From Strix aluco (taxonomy: Eukaryota > Chordata > Aves > Strigiformes > Strigidae), in the NCBI RefSeq assembly GCF_031877795.1, contig NC_133935.1, positions 85,008,748 through 85,072,747 on the forward strand: 64,000 nucleotides of DNA, written 5' to 3'. Every line of letters begins with the position of its first letter. Positions within the stretch are counted from its first letter, which is position 1. Positions 1 through 50,546 of the stretch are shown piece by piece. The translations under genes were made by a program, and so were the position numbers. The notes below the pieces were generated by a model. That model searched no databases and was not told the origin of the DNA. It saw only the letters and a program-made list of their open reading frames with translations.

Positions 1-895
1 AGGCTGACAAACTGGTCTGTAGCAGCAAAAAGACCCCTGAGCACTAACCCAGCCTCAGCTCAGCCCCAAAGTCTCCCTGGTCTTTGAGAAGACATTTGAA
101 CACAGCTCAATGGCTGCTGCTCTCAACAATGTAGCATGAATTAAGTCCAAAGGCTTCGTATTTGTCCAGAAGCTGTCCTGTCCCTATTCCACAAGGATCT
201 AACAGCACTAAGCCAAACTGTCAAAGCCTTGATTATTCATAATTAGTCCATTAAATGCTCAAGGCATCTTTCTTTCTTAGTAGAGGTAGAGGAGGACAAT
301 ATCCTTGCATCTACTCTGCCCAAGACATCTAGGCAGACTGCTCCCCAAGTCCAGGTTTGCAGAACTGCAGATGCCAGGACCTAGGATCAGTCCAGCTCCA
401 GAAAACACCCTCCTGCTCCAACACAGGCAATAAAACCCTGCTGGGGGCTGAGGTGAGAACCTTCTCAGTTATCTCTCCACTGCCATCACTCAGACACAAC
501 TTGGAGCCCCCGGGAAGGGCAGACCACCTGAGTCTGTCACCTACTGTACAATGTGCTATCATAGAGAACTCCAGGAAAACCCAACAGCATCTCCCATCCT
601 GTGACTATTCAAGGAGGAGGGAGGGAATTTAGACAACATCAGTAGAGGGCAAGCGATAATTTGCTTCATTTTTCAATAAAATTGGGACATGTAATCAAGG
701 GGTTGGATAAAGCAGCACCCATAGTCTTTTCTTTACCCTTCTAAAGACATATGCAAATCCGTCCACCTCCCACAGAAATATTAACTCCAAGAAGTCCACG
801 TCCCAGTCGGGTTTCACAGCAACAAAACAACCAGTGGGATGGCAAGAGACATGGAAAGGGGTGAAAGGGGGAATAAGACGCAAGAAAGTACTTAC
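1..895. other. PFKFB3: PFKFB3 3'-terminal intron, left edge
   Basis: No exon recognised here. I looked for the two known mammalian tail endings (one ending RKH, one ending SPY) on the minus strand and saw neither, so the stop codon and 3' UTR should be left of the window. Short open frames in this stretch show no family resemblance. Confidence 0.6.
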
Positions 896-38044
<37,149 letters not shown>

Positions 38045-38083
38045 GGGATCGGACGCCTGGGTTCTGCGGTCGCAGATGCCTTG

Positions 38084-38110
38084 CTCTTTATATATATATA
38101 TATATATATT
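38084..38110 (-). promoter_or_regulatory. PFKFB3: TA dinucleotide repeat/TATA-like element upstream of exon 1b
   Basis: A (TA)n run of about 20 bp. Its 3' end on the transcribed strand reads TATATAAAGAGC, 40-50 bp upstream of the 1b ATG. If used as a TATA box it would place a start only about 15-20 nt before the ATG, so it may instead be a simple repeat within a longer leader. Confidence 0.35.
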
Positions 38111-41100
38111 TCTTCTTTATTTATATTTTCTTCCTACCTCCTCTTTCTTCTTTTAGAAGGAAACGGACATATTTGGGCAAAGCCCGGCAGAAACCAGCGT
38201 CATTTGGAGGCAGGCACTGCGGAAAGGAGGAAGTTCTTGCAATTTCGGAGCTTTTAACCCTTCGCTTCCCGGAGACAGCAGGGCTGGGAGAGAGGTGACA
38301 GGGACAGGATAAGGAGCTGATGGCCTTAAAAAGGGATGGAAGCCACTGGGAATGGTTTTTGGTTTGGTTTGTTGTGGTTTTCTTCCTGGTGGGACCAGTA
38401 CAGAGCTGAGTGTAATGGATGTGGGTGAGATAATGGGGTTTTGGCCTCCCGCACCACTTGTGCCAATCTCCTGAGCTCAGCAGAGCACCAATCCCATCTT
38501 CTTGGTGGTGGCACTGGGCCAAGCTGGGAAAACTCAACTGCTTCCCACACCAGGGAGCCAGAAACTCAGATCCTCCTGTTTAGCACCTCCCGTCTGCCCT
38601 TGCACAGGCTGGCCCATCCAAGGCCGAGGCAATTGGAGGTTCAGATCCTGTTGTGCTAACCCCCACGCTGAGGATGTGCAAATCCCCCTCTCCTGGGATC
38701 ACAGCAGGGACAGCTGCTGCGGGGCTGGGATGAGCCCTGAGCTGAGCCTAGAGTTTTGGAACTGCAATCAGGTCTTCGTGGCTTAATCTCTACCACTCAA
38801 CCTGCAGCTCAGGTTGCAGCAGGAGGTGAAGGTGGAGCATTATCACCTGGGAGAGTTGTTTATTTTTACTGTGGTTCCTTCACTGCCCTCCCTGGAGGCA
38901 GAAAGAGGCATTGGCTTGGAGTTAGCTCAAGAGAAACTCCTTAAGCTACACAGGACTGGCCCCCGTCCTTCCATCTTGGTGGTCACGAGCTCTCTGCTGT
39001 GTCTTTGCTCCCTGTAGAACTGTTCCTCCCTCCTGGAGTCACCAAGATCTTCCTCAAACCATCCCTGTGCTGGTGGCTGTGGTGTATAAAGCCTCCCTGT
39101 CCACCTACTGCAGGCTCCAGCCCCATCCAGAACACCGTGATGCTCAAGGGGAGCACTCTCCATCCACTCCAGTGCAGCGTCTGCCAGATTTTGCTTAAAC
39201 CCCCCCAGAAAAACCTGTTTAAGGCAGTGGGTGAGGAGCATTCAAAAAAAAAATTCCCCCAGGCTCTGTTATGAGAGCTGTAACTCCAGCAGGGATGGCA
39301 GGGACATCAATGTCTTACATGCCCTGCTCTGGGAGCAATGGCTGCTGCACATGGAGATGGCCCTGGGCCTCAGCACCATGCGAGGGAGAAAAGCATAGAA
39401 GATTTGGTGGTAAGGGCTGCTGAGGTTCCTTCCAGGAACTGAAACCAGTTACAGCAGCTGGTTTCTTCCCTGCCCCCAGAGACCATGGCAGGACAGGCTG
39501 GGGCTGGATCTCTGCCCTGGCAAATCGAGGAAGCAACCATTATATTGGGGAAAAATCATGCAAAGATGGAATTTGTCAGGACATTTAGCAACCCTAAAGG
39601 GCCACAGGGTGAGAAAATTCAAGGCAGCTGAGCTAGACATCCACGTGCCACTGCCAGACATAGCCCAGTAGATGAAGGAGACTGCTCCACATGGCCCAAC
39701 ACCCAAGCACAAGAGGACACCCCAGCCATGCCCAAGGCCAGGGTGGCATGACAGCAACCTGCCTTTCATTGCATTTTCCAGCAGCAGCAGCCAGTGCTTT
39801 CTGGAGGCAGTTCAGCAAGCCCCAATGCTACTCCACAGCCTGTGAAGCTCCTCTTGTGTCCTTCAGGCTCCTTCCACCCCTTGCTGGAGGCTGCTGAGCC
39901 CCACTCCATGCACAGGCTCTTGACCCACATGGCCCTGGCTGCTCTGTGCAGCTGTCCCAGCACAGCTCACGGCTGAGCAATGGGGAGCAGCTAAAGGGAA
40001 AGTGCCAGCATCTACCTGTGATGATCCCTGTGCAGGATCTGGCCCCGGGCTGCCAGCTTGACCTAATGCTGCATCTCCAAACATCCTGGATCCACAGGGC
40101 ATTGTGGAGGTCACGCTGTCATCTTGCTGTTAAAACCTTTTTCCCCACAGTTGTTGGCCTCATTACCTGTCTACGGCCCAGGAACTCTGCTGATCCACCC
40201 CCAGCAGCAACGAGAGTCCAACTCTAACCTGGTGCTCTACTCTGGGAAATGAGTGATATTGCTTGAAGTGATGAGCTTCCAAATCTCTATAAAACACAAA
40301 ACCAGATCTTTACAGTTTTACTGCCTGGGATAAATATGGATCAGCAGTTCACTGCTGGAAGAGTATTTCCAGCACATGATTCCAGGGCTTGGCAAAAGAA
40401 ACAGTGCGATATACTCAGGGTTAGACCCAATAATGAACTTGGGCATCATGTCCATCAAAATCCATGTTTGGGTGCTCATGTCCAGATTTGTTGTCCATAA
40501 CATCCTGCTCAGTGCTTGGAAGGTGCCTAACTCCTCATATTTTTTTTTTTCTGCATATTGATCTTTCTTTGACACTGTCAGTTCAGCTCCAACAACTTCC
40601 CAATAGGAGCATGTCAGAGCATCATAGGTGTGATCAGGTCCTGTACTAGAGGCTGGGGGTTAAGGTCCCCATTAAGGTGCTTCCATCACCTGGTCAGGGA
40701 GGTAGAGAGGATTTGCCACCCCCTTGGACGAAATAGTGCAAAGGCTTAAATAACCCCTGGGCAAGCACCCAGCCTCAGGGCGGCTGAGTGGATGGAGGGC
40801 TGTTCCTGATGCTCCAGGAGTGTTTTGGGATTTAAGAGGTGCCCGTTCAGCAGCAAAGCACCTACTTTCCCCCTGCACCCCATGGGCAAAGCCAAGGCCA
40901 TTCACCCAGGACCCAGCTGCTCTTCAAGGGAAGAGGCTTACAAGTAACAACCTCCATAGAATCTGGTCCCCAGGAAATCATCTTGAAATGAATAAAGCAT
41001 CTGGTTGATAATTGGGATTTGCTCCAGTCACCCTATCCATTGGCCTAGAAAGATCTCAGATGGGACCATCCTTGGGCTCCACACATCTGCTTTCGGTTTT

Positions 41101-44100
41101 CCCCATGGGCAATTTCTAGAAAGCAGCTTCCAAGCTCCAGCCAAGACCATCGTAGGAGTTGGAGCATCTTGTTGCCTCATTCCCTCTATTAGATACTATT
41201 GTTTTTCGCCCACAGAAAGCACCTCGGGCACCTAAGTGGTGTCAGGCAGTTTAAATAAACAGGGAAGGCTTCACACATAGTCTGGGGATTTCTGGTGCAC
41301 TAGGATCTCCACCCCTTACTCACTGTTCAACAGCAATTCTGTCTGGGATCTAAAAAGAACAACATAAAAGTAATAATAATGATAATTTTAAAAAGCCAAA
41401 TGCTGAGAAACAAGCTGGTCTCAAAACCAGGTTTAGATTAAACTAAACAAAATATGGTCCAGGAGAGTGAAATGAGGACGTCTCTCCTCTTGGCAGAGCA
41501 CAAACGCTGGGCTGTATGGTCAGAGAGGGCAGTGGGAGGCTCAGCATCATTTGAGGTTTTTGGAACAGGTAGGGAAAATGGTCTGGGAAGGGTCTTAGCC
41601 AGTGCTGATCCTGCCCCAGGGCTGAGGGATGGTCCAGATGGCTTCTCAGGATCTTCCCAAGTGCAGATTTCCGTGGGAGAGGCACTTGGAGCAGCGATGT
41701 TTGCCAGCACCTTTCCCAGCCATGTCCTGTGGGAAGCTGTCTCCAAAAGAAACAAAGGCATAATTATTAATATTTTAGGCGAGTCGCTTAGTTAGACCCA
41801 GCAGAGAGTCTTTTTACCTTTCTCCCAGGTTTAAAACCCATATTTGGGTGAGATGCTGTGACTGCAACCCTCAGCTTCATCCTTAACCCTAGAAAAACCC
41901 TCTTTGTCCAAGATGGAGATTTAACTTCCCTTCCCCACCTTGCACCGAATCAATACTTGTGCACAACCAGGCTTTGTATCAAGGGACACAGGAGATGAGC
42001 TAAGCTGCTCAGCATTTCTGCACATACCTAAGAGAAGCAGAGACATCTTTACCTGTACAGGGGGGAATGGATCTTCATATGAGTGACTGCCCAGCCAGGA
42101 AATCAGTATTGAACTGGCCTCCCTTTCCAGTTAGTGGTACGATAAGATAACGGCTGGTAGCAGTCTGCGAGACAGGGATGTTGGTGCTTTTCTTGGGCTG
42201 GAGCCACGCAGTTGCTTCAGCCCAAGAATCAGTCACGAGGATCTCCTTCACTACAAGGGTTGTACTCTACAAGGAAATAATAATACAAACAGCTCATTTA
42301 AAATATTCATAACATTTTGAACGGCTTGCGTGGCACAAGCCCAAGAAAGATGAGGGTGCTCGTAACTGCTGGCACTGGGTATGTTGTGGGACATGCTTAC
42401 ACGATCGATCTGGCTTGCATAATCCTATTTTGTCCTTTTATAAGATGTTTGAGTGCTCAGGCAGGCTCTTAGCCTCACCCCATTGGTTACACGATGCTTG
42501 AAGGTGCTGCTTTCCCAGGCAGCATCAGGCCTCTTATCCCACTGCTCAGCTGTTTTCTCGCTGAGCTGCTGCTGTTACACCTAAGCCAATCTCTCAAGGT
42601 TGCACTTCAGTGACCACTCACTGACCATCAACGAATTGTTTATAGCCCCAAGGCTTCTGTTTTTGGCCCATACCCACTTTTCAAGGCCTTTGTGAATTCT
42701 CCCCCACATCAGCAGCCAAAGACACCTAGTCCCAGCTCGCTTTCACACAGCCAGCTCTCCCCACGTGTTGATCGCGCACCTGACTCTCCAGCCTTGCAAA
42801 TTTAGCAGAAGGGAAAGTTGCAAAGAGGCTTGTGGCCTCTCACTAGCAATGGCAATGTTGTTTCTGCCGGGAGAGTGGGCAGCACAACCAGGTCATCAGG
42901 GATTAAGATGTAACAGGGACTGGGAACAATGAGCTTCCGGAAACTTTCCAGCCAACACCCACATACACTGCAGCCTTGACCTAGACAGATTACTTTTGCT
43001 AACCTCTGGTATTAGAGCTAGCATCTTCATATCACAAAGATTAGGTGCTCCATAAAGGTGTCAAGACAAGATTGGATTAGAGAGATGCAGGTCAAAGACG
43101 TAGGACCTGGTGCTCTTGGTCCCTTGCACAGCTCCTGATCCTGATCTCCTGTTTTGCACAGTCATCAGCTTTGGGGTTCTGGAGAGAAAGGTCCCAGTAA
43201 AGAACCAGACAGCATTTCCCAGGAGAGCTCTGCACACAGTAATTAATGCAGCAACACCACCCTCTGTCAGATACATACCTTGGTGGCTTTTCTGCAGCCA
43301 TCTGCTCCAGCAGGTTTTTAAATGTGATTTTGCTCTTTCCATGTAGGAAACTGTCTCCTCTCTCCATTGATTTCCACAGCTTTGAACTGCTGTCACACAC
43401 CCACCTGGCACTGAAGACAAAATGTCACATTTGGAGAAATATCTCCATCCTTCCCCTGACGCATCCAGAGTGACAAATAATCGATTCTATTTCACACAGT
43501 CCAGGCTTGGTGAGGCAAATCCCTGTCATGCAGTTAAACCCTTTTTTCTTTTTTTCCTTACATCAGGAAAAAAAAAAAAAAAAAGCATCTATTGATTTTA
43601 TGATGCCAACATCATTATTTTTTAATATAAAAACTGATAGTAGCCTCAAGTCCCCAGGCTTTTATATTCTCCAAGCTTTGCCTGCAGAAATGCTGCAGGA
43701 AAAACAAAGACCATTAAGCTTTGCCCATGAATAAAACAACCTGCTGGACAGAAATAAAACTAAGCAAACCACTTTGAAATTATCAGGTAGAAAACAAAGG
43801 GAAGAAAGGGGAAGGAAATACATGAACAGCACTGTGATGGCTGGCTGTATTTTCAGGACTTACTTGATTTCCTTCTTAGCCCTAAATTCCTGATTTCCTT
43901 GGAAGAGCTGAGCCCTTGTAGGTGAACGTGATACTTTTGGGACTGTATCTGCAGAAGCAGCTGTATTGTGATATATGGGGTGATGCACAGAGCTTTAACT
44001 GGTGAAGTACAGGGAGATGGTCTTCCTCTAAAATTTGTGCTTGAAGCAAACACCTGAATCCTGGTTTGAGTATACTTCATTTCCATATGATTACTTCCCC

Positions 44101-45347
44101 AGAAAGGTATTCAAATTTTGCTGGGTGACTGCATCACACTCTCCTAGAAAGAGGGAAGACGAGTGTTTGGGGATTGCTCCAACCCATATCCTCTCCCAGC
44201 GACAACTCTGCTTCACTACAACTGCAGAAACCCAGCACTTCCCTGAAGTGCCTCAAACAACGCAAAACCCACCGGTTTTCTCTTCCCGTGCTCACAAGAG
44301 GAGCAGGTGCTGGAGCAGCCTTGGGTGTTTTGCTAGAGTATCAATGGAGTTTTGGTTCACAGTTGCTATACGAGTTTTACAAGTTCAAAGCAGCGAAGTC
44401 CAAAAAAGCTACCCAGCTTTCTGCCCGCGGCAAAAGGTGGAGAAATCTGTGATGAGTTGAAGACCTTTGTCTTGGCAGGACCACATGGATTCCTGAGCTG
44501 TTGACTTGCTGCAAGCTCTCAAGTGGAGGCTAGAGATCACACCTTAGAGATTGGGAGCGGAAAAACAACTCAAGGGCTATGAAGTGGTAAGATGCTTAAA
44601 AACTGCTTTGGGAAAAAAACACATTCTTCCTACAGGAGGAATAAGAAAAGCAGGAGAGAAGCAAGGAAAGGGTTAGTCATCTTCCTGGGAAAGATCCTGT
44701 TTTCCATATAGCTGAGGTTGTTTTGGGCGTTAGGCATGTGCCGCTTGAAGCATCCTTGCAAAATCTCCCGCACCCACTTTAGCCATCCCCAACGTTAGCT
44801 GGTTTATCTTATAAACCAAACTGCAGAGCTGGGGAGAGCGTGCTGCAACTGCTGGGAGATGGGCAGGCAAGCACCAGCCCTCGGGCTTGCCCAGGCAGGG
44901 CAGTGGGGTGTCCTGCACAGGAGGCACAGTCCAGGGGGAGCAGAGCTTCCGTCCCCTGTCCCCTGCTGCCCACATCTACAGGGCTGAAAGCTTAGGGCGT
45001 ACTAACGCTGTTTGGATGTAAGACACAAGGCTGTGCTCTTACATTTCTATACTAACAAGAATGAAACACAGCACAAATCCCCATGCTGTGGGATTTCCCT
45101 ATTTCCTGATGCTAAAAAGAAAGGAAATGCCATAAAGCCACAATCATGAGCTCAGCAGGGATCAGAAATCAGAGACAGCAGATATGAGAGGGAAAAAAAA
45201 AAAAAAATCTACAGAAGCACACACGATATCCCTTCTCCAATTAAATGCAGTGTTGTCGTTGGCTTTCACGCCTCTGCTCTTCCATGGCAGCTTTTCCACC
45301 TCAGCGTCCATTTTGACCCCCATTCAAGTAGGACTTTGCTTACTGAT
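38111..45347. other. Intergenic region between RBM17 and PFKFB3, left part
   Basis: Unique sequence upstream of PFKFB3 exon 1b. No coding exon, RNA gene or clear repeat was recognised. The longer open frames (up to about 140 codons) have no family resemblance. Untranslated upstream exons of PFKFB3 could lie here unseen. Confidence 0.5.
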
Positions 45348-45612
45348 ATCACAGAATCATTCAGGTTGGAAAAGACCCTTGGGATCATCGAGTCCAACCA
45401 TCAGCCCTACTCTACAAGGTTCTCCCCTACACCACATCCCCCGACAGCTCATCCAAACGACCCTTAAACACACCCAGGGATGGGGACTCCGCCCCCTCCC
45501 TGGGCAGCCTATTCCACTGTCTGACCACTCTTTCGGTGAAACGTTTTTTCCTAATGTCCAGTCTGAACCTCCCCTGTTGCAGTTTAAAGCCGTTCCCTCT
45601 TGTTCTATTGCT
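45348..45612 (-). mobile_element. CR1 LINE, 3'-terminal fragment (minus)
   Basis: The plus strand from acagaatcattcaggttgg onward is the reverse complement of the CR1 3' end. On the minus strand the translated tail contains GNGFKLQQGRFRLDIRKKRF and VVRQWNRLPREGAESPSLGV, the C-terminus of the CR1 ORF2 protein, ending in a stop at 45427. 5'-truncated, as usual for CR1. The 3' end is at about 45348. Confidence 0.9.
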
Positions 45613-47929
45613 AATATGGATATGGAAAGCTGTGGGTTTGCTCTGCGTACAGAAAGCCACGAGCAACACCCAGCCCCACCTGCCACAGCCAGCCAGCAAG
45701 GTCACTAAAGGAGCACAGCTCACTACGGGATCACATTGTAATTATTGTCAGCTACTGTATAATTCTGGGTAAGCTATCAAGCACCAGCATACAGACAGGG
45801 AATTTGACATCCATTTCTCTCTCTTGAGGAACATAAAAGTGGAAGACTTTAGGTTTGCCCACTTTTTTTTTTTTTTCCCCAGCAGTTAAAAGTCCTGCAG
45901 ACTTTACTGCATTTTCTCCTCCTCACCACTAACTTTGAGTTGCATCTTGAGTGACACAAAAGATTTTTTGGAGTAAATAGGAGGTAAAATCACCCTGGAC
46001 ATTCAGGCAAGCAACACATCCAACCCACTGACCTGCAGAAAGGGAAAGGCCATCTTACCAACTGAAGTGCTCATTTACAGAAAGTTTCAGTGTTCACAGA
46101 TCCTTCAATGAGGAGGAGAAAGGAACAGCTTCTGGTTTGCTGCTCATGACACAAGACATGAATATCTATGATTACGTCTAGAGCTGCCCAGGGGTTAAGG
46201 CTCGTAGGCTCTGGCGCTGGCTGACGTTATAAACAACTCATATAATTTCCAGTTTTTGCATCCTTGAAAAATCCTATCCTCCTCTACGAGGCACGAAATG
46301 TCACTGCAGTCCTATGAGGAAAAGGTTCATTTTCAATCTCACTCTGCAAATGCGTGACAGGCACAGATGAGAGCCTTCCCACGAGATCTGTCTCCTCTCA
46401 CACACAGACCAGTTACTCAACCAACACCTCAAAATACCCACAAACATCTCCCATACATTACTCTAAGCACCAGCACTCCTACCTCCTTAGCTCGAACAGT
46501 TGTTTGGACCAGGACAACGCATCAAGCCAACATTCAGAAAAAGGAAAAGCGGGTATATTTACCCACTAAATTACATTGCAGGTGAAAAACACCTGCCTGA
46601 AATGCAGTTTTGGGCCAAAGGAGGGCAGAGATGAGGTTCACATATTAAACACAGTCCAGTCTCATGTGTCCTGCCAGGAGCTGCCTGACCATCTCCAGCC
46701 AGACTTCACAGAAATCCCTTCTATAGCCATAATCAAAAGTCAGTGGTGGTGTGTGAGCAACGTTCTGTAGGAATTGCTTTGTTCTTCCATGGTCACACAG
46801 CACCAGGCTTGCCCGTGATTGGTCCCACAACATGAGTCAACACAGAATATTCGTGCTTTAAGGTAGGATTTCCCAAAAAAGTCTGGATCTGGTGTACAGG
46901 CTTCAAGAGAAACCAGTACTGGAGTCTTGGACAGAAGCAGCCTCTATTCACAGAGCACATACAAGGATCAGTCCGTGTTTCTGCTGTCTTGTAGTCTCCA
47001 TCATACATCTGCCCATCAGTGCCTCCCTGTTGACAGGTTTAGTCTAGCGCTAACCTCAGAGCCTTCACATTTCTGAAAGTCCATGGGGAGTTTCAAAGGA
47101 GAGTGCAGGCCCTGAGGACATGATAAAAATAACTGATTGGATGATAAAGGCTCTGGGATTGCTCTTTAACTGTTATGCAGCTAGAATAAAATCTTCAGCA
47201 TCACAGGGAAAAAGGGAAGGACTTCATTAGAAGTCTTGCCTATAGGACAGACTAAAAGTTTCCCAAGCCCAGGCACTACTCTCAAACCCATCTGTGAAAA
47301 CCTCACCTCTTCCACAGCTCAGCATAGCAGAAAGCCAAATCTCCTGGATGACAGATCCAGAATTTCACAAAAGCTCAATTCTTTCCTCTGGCCCAGGGGT
47401 GAAGCTCAAACTCAGGCGCTGACTGCCACCAAGCTGGAGTCTGGCCAGTGGGTGGTTCTAGAAGTGGTGGTGTGACAACCCACCATGATGCCTGCCTCTC
47501 TTGCAGGGTCCCCTTCCATACGGAAATGCAAACATAAGCTTTAGAAATCCAAACAGCACCTGAAAAAACACAGGAGTTCCCAAAGTAGCAAATAAACCCT
47601 CCAGTTGCAGACAGGCTGTAAACTCTCATCGCTCAGCTGACAGCAAATTAACAGACTGCTAACGCAATCAATCCCTGTTCCTCTTTTATGGACAAGTGCC
47701 TCATCACCTAAAGGCATGAATTCTCCAAAGGAGTCACTGAAGTTACTGGTACAGAAAGTGCTTGTAAGCAACATAGGAAGTTCTCCATGATCACAAGCAG
47801 CTCTTGGTTTATTAGGAAAAGGAACAGGATTATAGTCTTGTACCTTCTCAGGAACACATTATCAGTGCTAGATGCATCTATAAGTGGCCCTCAGCTGTAT
47901 GGATGCTCTTGCTCTTTTCCAGTTTTTAG
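45613..47929. other. Intergenic region, middle part
   Basis: Unique sequence between two CR1 fragments. No exon or RNA gene recognised. A T-run at about 45863-45876. Confidence 0.5.
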
Positions 47930-48520
47930 CGAATTTTCATTTATTTCTGAGATTCTGGAGCAGCTAATCCTGGAAACTGTTTTCATGCAGGACAAGAAAA
48001 TCATCAGTAGTAGTCAGCATGGATTCACCAAGGGAAAGTCACGCTTGACCAACCTGATAACCTTCTACGATGAAATGACTGGCCTGGTAGACAGTGAGAG
48101 AGCAGCGGGTATTGTCTGCCTGGACTTCAGTAAGGCTTTCAAATGTTGTCTCCCATGAGATCCTCCTCATAAAGAAGCTGTTTTATGGGCTGACACTGAG
48201 ATAGACTGAAAACAGGCTGAATGGCTGGTCCCAGAGGGTGGTGATCAGTGGCACAAAGTCTACTTGGAGGCCAGTAACTAGCAGTGTGCTCCAGGGGTCT
48301 GTACTGGGTCCAGTCCTGTTAAACATCTTCGTTAATGATCTGGATGGTGGGGCAGAGCACACCCTCAGCAAGTCTGCAGGTGACACCAACCCGGGAGGAG
48401 TGGCTGGTACTCCAGAGGGTCATGCTGCCACCCAGAGGGACCTCGACAGGCTGGAAGGATCATCATGAAGCTCAACGAGCAGTGCAAAGTTCTGCACCTG
48501 GGGAACCCCAGGTACGAACA
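47930..48520 (+). mobile_element. CR1 LINE reverse-transcriptase fragment, decayed (plus)
   Basis: Plus-strand frames carry CR1 reverse-transcriptase blocks: ILEQLILETV, SSQHGFTKGKSRLTNLITFY, YDEMTGLVDSERAA, LDFSKAF, then after a frame change [20 protein letters not shown] and [20 protein letters not shown]. The catalytic FADD box has become SAGD, and there are frameshifts and a stop between blocks, so this copy is dead. Both ends are truncated, with no CR1 3' tail seen. Confidence 0.9.
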
Positions 48521-48984
48521 GGGGATTTAATTTAATTTAACACGGGATGAATCTGAGTCTTGCTCGGGGCCTCTTGCACTAAGTGCTGTAAGGACAGAGA
48601 GTACTCCCTTGCTAGAATTTTGCTTGCGGAGCAAGAAAGATTTAAGAGGTTTAAGAACCTCTTTGAAGCCTTCCACATTTTTCCTTCTATCTTTACAAAA
48701 ACTATGTGGGGTTACAATGCACATTTTCTCATGCGCAGAAGGGTAAAGTACCCACGCACACTCAAGACAAACCTACCACAGGAGTTTGATGTTAGATAAG
48801 CACCTCAAAAGGCAAGCGCTTACACAGACTGCAGCACATAAATTACACGTCCTTCTCCTCAGCTGAATTCTCTTCAGAACCCAAAGTTCAAGGCTAAGAG
48901 CACTTAATATTTTCTGTTGTTAAAATAAAAAGCAACTCCACGAGAAACGTGGGTTTTGGTTGCATAGTTGCAAGTATAGGGCAA

Positions 48985-49150
48985 TAGGGTGTAATCCCAA
49001 CTCTCCCATCAACCTTCTGCATGACCTCGGGCAAGACACTTTTTGTACCTGCCTCCCTCCCTTTTCCTAATGTTATTCAGACAGCAAGTTCTTTGGGGCA
49101 ACAGCTCTCACCTTTCATATAATACTGGCAAAGCAAGCTTAGATTCTGAC
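48985..49150. mobile_element. Possible MIR-like SINE relic
   Basis: Words such as gcatgacctcgggcaagacac and, about 60 bp on, agcaagttctttggggcaac resemble the conserved core and 3' part of ancient amniote MIR elements. Similarity is by memory of the consensus and is old and weak. Confidence 0.4.
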
Positions 49151-50540
49151 AACAGTAATGTTAAAAATGTCCCCTGTGAATGCCATCTCATCAGATTTCT
49201 TTATCTGACACTGAGTAGGCAAATGATAAACTGACAGCTGAAATTCAACAGAGATTAAGCACAGAACAGCGCACATAAGAAAATACAGTCATAATCCATG
49301 TACATAATAATGATGGGCTCTGAAATAGCTGTTACCACTCAGGAATGAAACGTTGGGGTTACAACAACTACAAAAGCATCAAATTGATACTTCCCTACTG
49401 TTAAAACAGCAGCCAGTGTTACGAATTTGGAAGAGAACAAGGGCAGCAAATGGTTATGCCACTACGCAAATTCTTGTTCTTAAGACTTCAGGGTTGATAA
49501 TGGCCTAGGGACACCTTATTCAGCTCGGGGCTGACACGTGGTCCTACACGTCCCTCTCAGTTTGCTGTTAGCTTCAGGACACTGCCAGATCTCTCTTAAG
49601 TAGGCATCTAATCTAGATTCCCAGAAGTAATGAATAGTTCATACTTAGCCCAAGAGGAGATTCAGTTATTCAACACATTAGAGAATCAGGGTATTTACAT
49701 GGGTACTTAAAACATGGAATTAAAGCTTAACTTTAGGAAATCAGGCCTGAAAAGTACCATCTGAAGCAGTACAACCAATAATGTACTGCCAATAAGGCAA
49801 ATGTATCTTGATAGGCCACCATCCTCTTCATTTTCTGTAAAGCTATAACCTTTTAAGGCACCACACAACAAGAGAAACAAAAATATTGCTTCAGACCAGT
49901 TACAAGTACATACCTTACAGAAAAAGGTGGGTGCACAATTTCAAGTATGCAAAGACAAACAAACAAGTAAAACTTGGGAGCTGCAACGAGGAACTCCAAA
50001 TTAAGTGCTGCTGAGCCTTTTGAGAGGGCGCTGATGAATCACGGAGGGAAAAAAATGGATGTGTAAGCAGGAAGAGCTGGAGGTGTTAAACGAAGAGTAA
50101 TTTGAGAAACTACTAGAAATAGAAATAAGCCAGTAACAAGATTGCAGAGAGGCAGGAAGCAGAGAAGTAAATTCAGAAGCAAATTTTGAACGGCATGCAA
50201 GATACAGTCATACCTGAGAAAGTCTGAGCCAACACATCAACACCGGCTAAGTGGAAGAATGTGCATTTGTAAAAAAATGCTTCCTACTAGCTACATTGCC
50301 TGTGACAAGTAAGGTCTGACTAAGGATCTCGGCCACTATGTCTGATCCTTTCCAGGTTTCCACACCTGTGTATGTGTTTGCACTTACCGTGGCAGCACCT
50401 AAACTCACAATCCAGGCTCCAGTGCCATGTATTTGTACAGTACCCACCAAGAGATGACACCAAGGCAATGCAGGTCTGCTAACACTTGAGGGAGAGGTAT
50501 GTTTAAGCTGTCTTAATGACCCCACAGTACAAAAAAATAC

Positions 50541-50546
50541 TTTATT
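50541..50546 (-). terminator. RBM17: Candidate distal polyadenylation signal of RBM17
   Basis: AATAAA on the transcribed strand, about 2.2 kb after the stop. Either this or the proximal signal, or both, may be used. The sequence alone cannot decide. Confidence 0.4.

Noticed and set aside
45427-45723. Possible small gene on the minus strand
   Set aside because: The recognisable half is the C-terminus of the CR1 LINE protein, so it is a retrotransposon fragment rather than a host gene.
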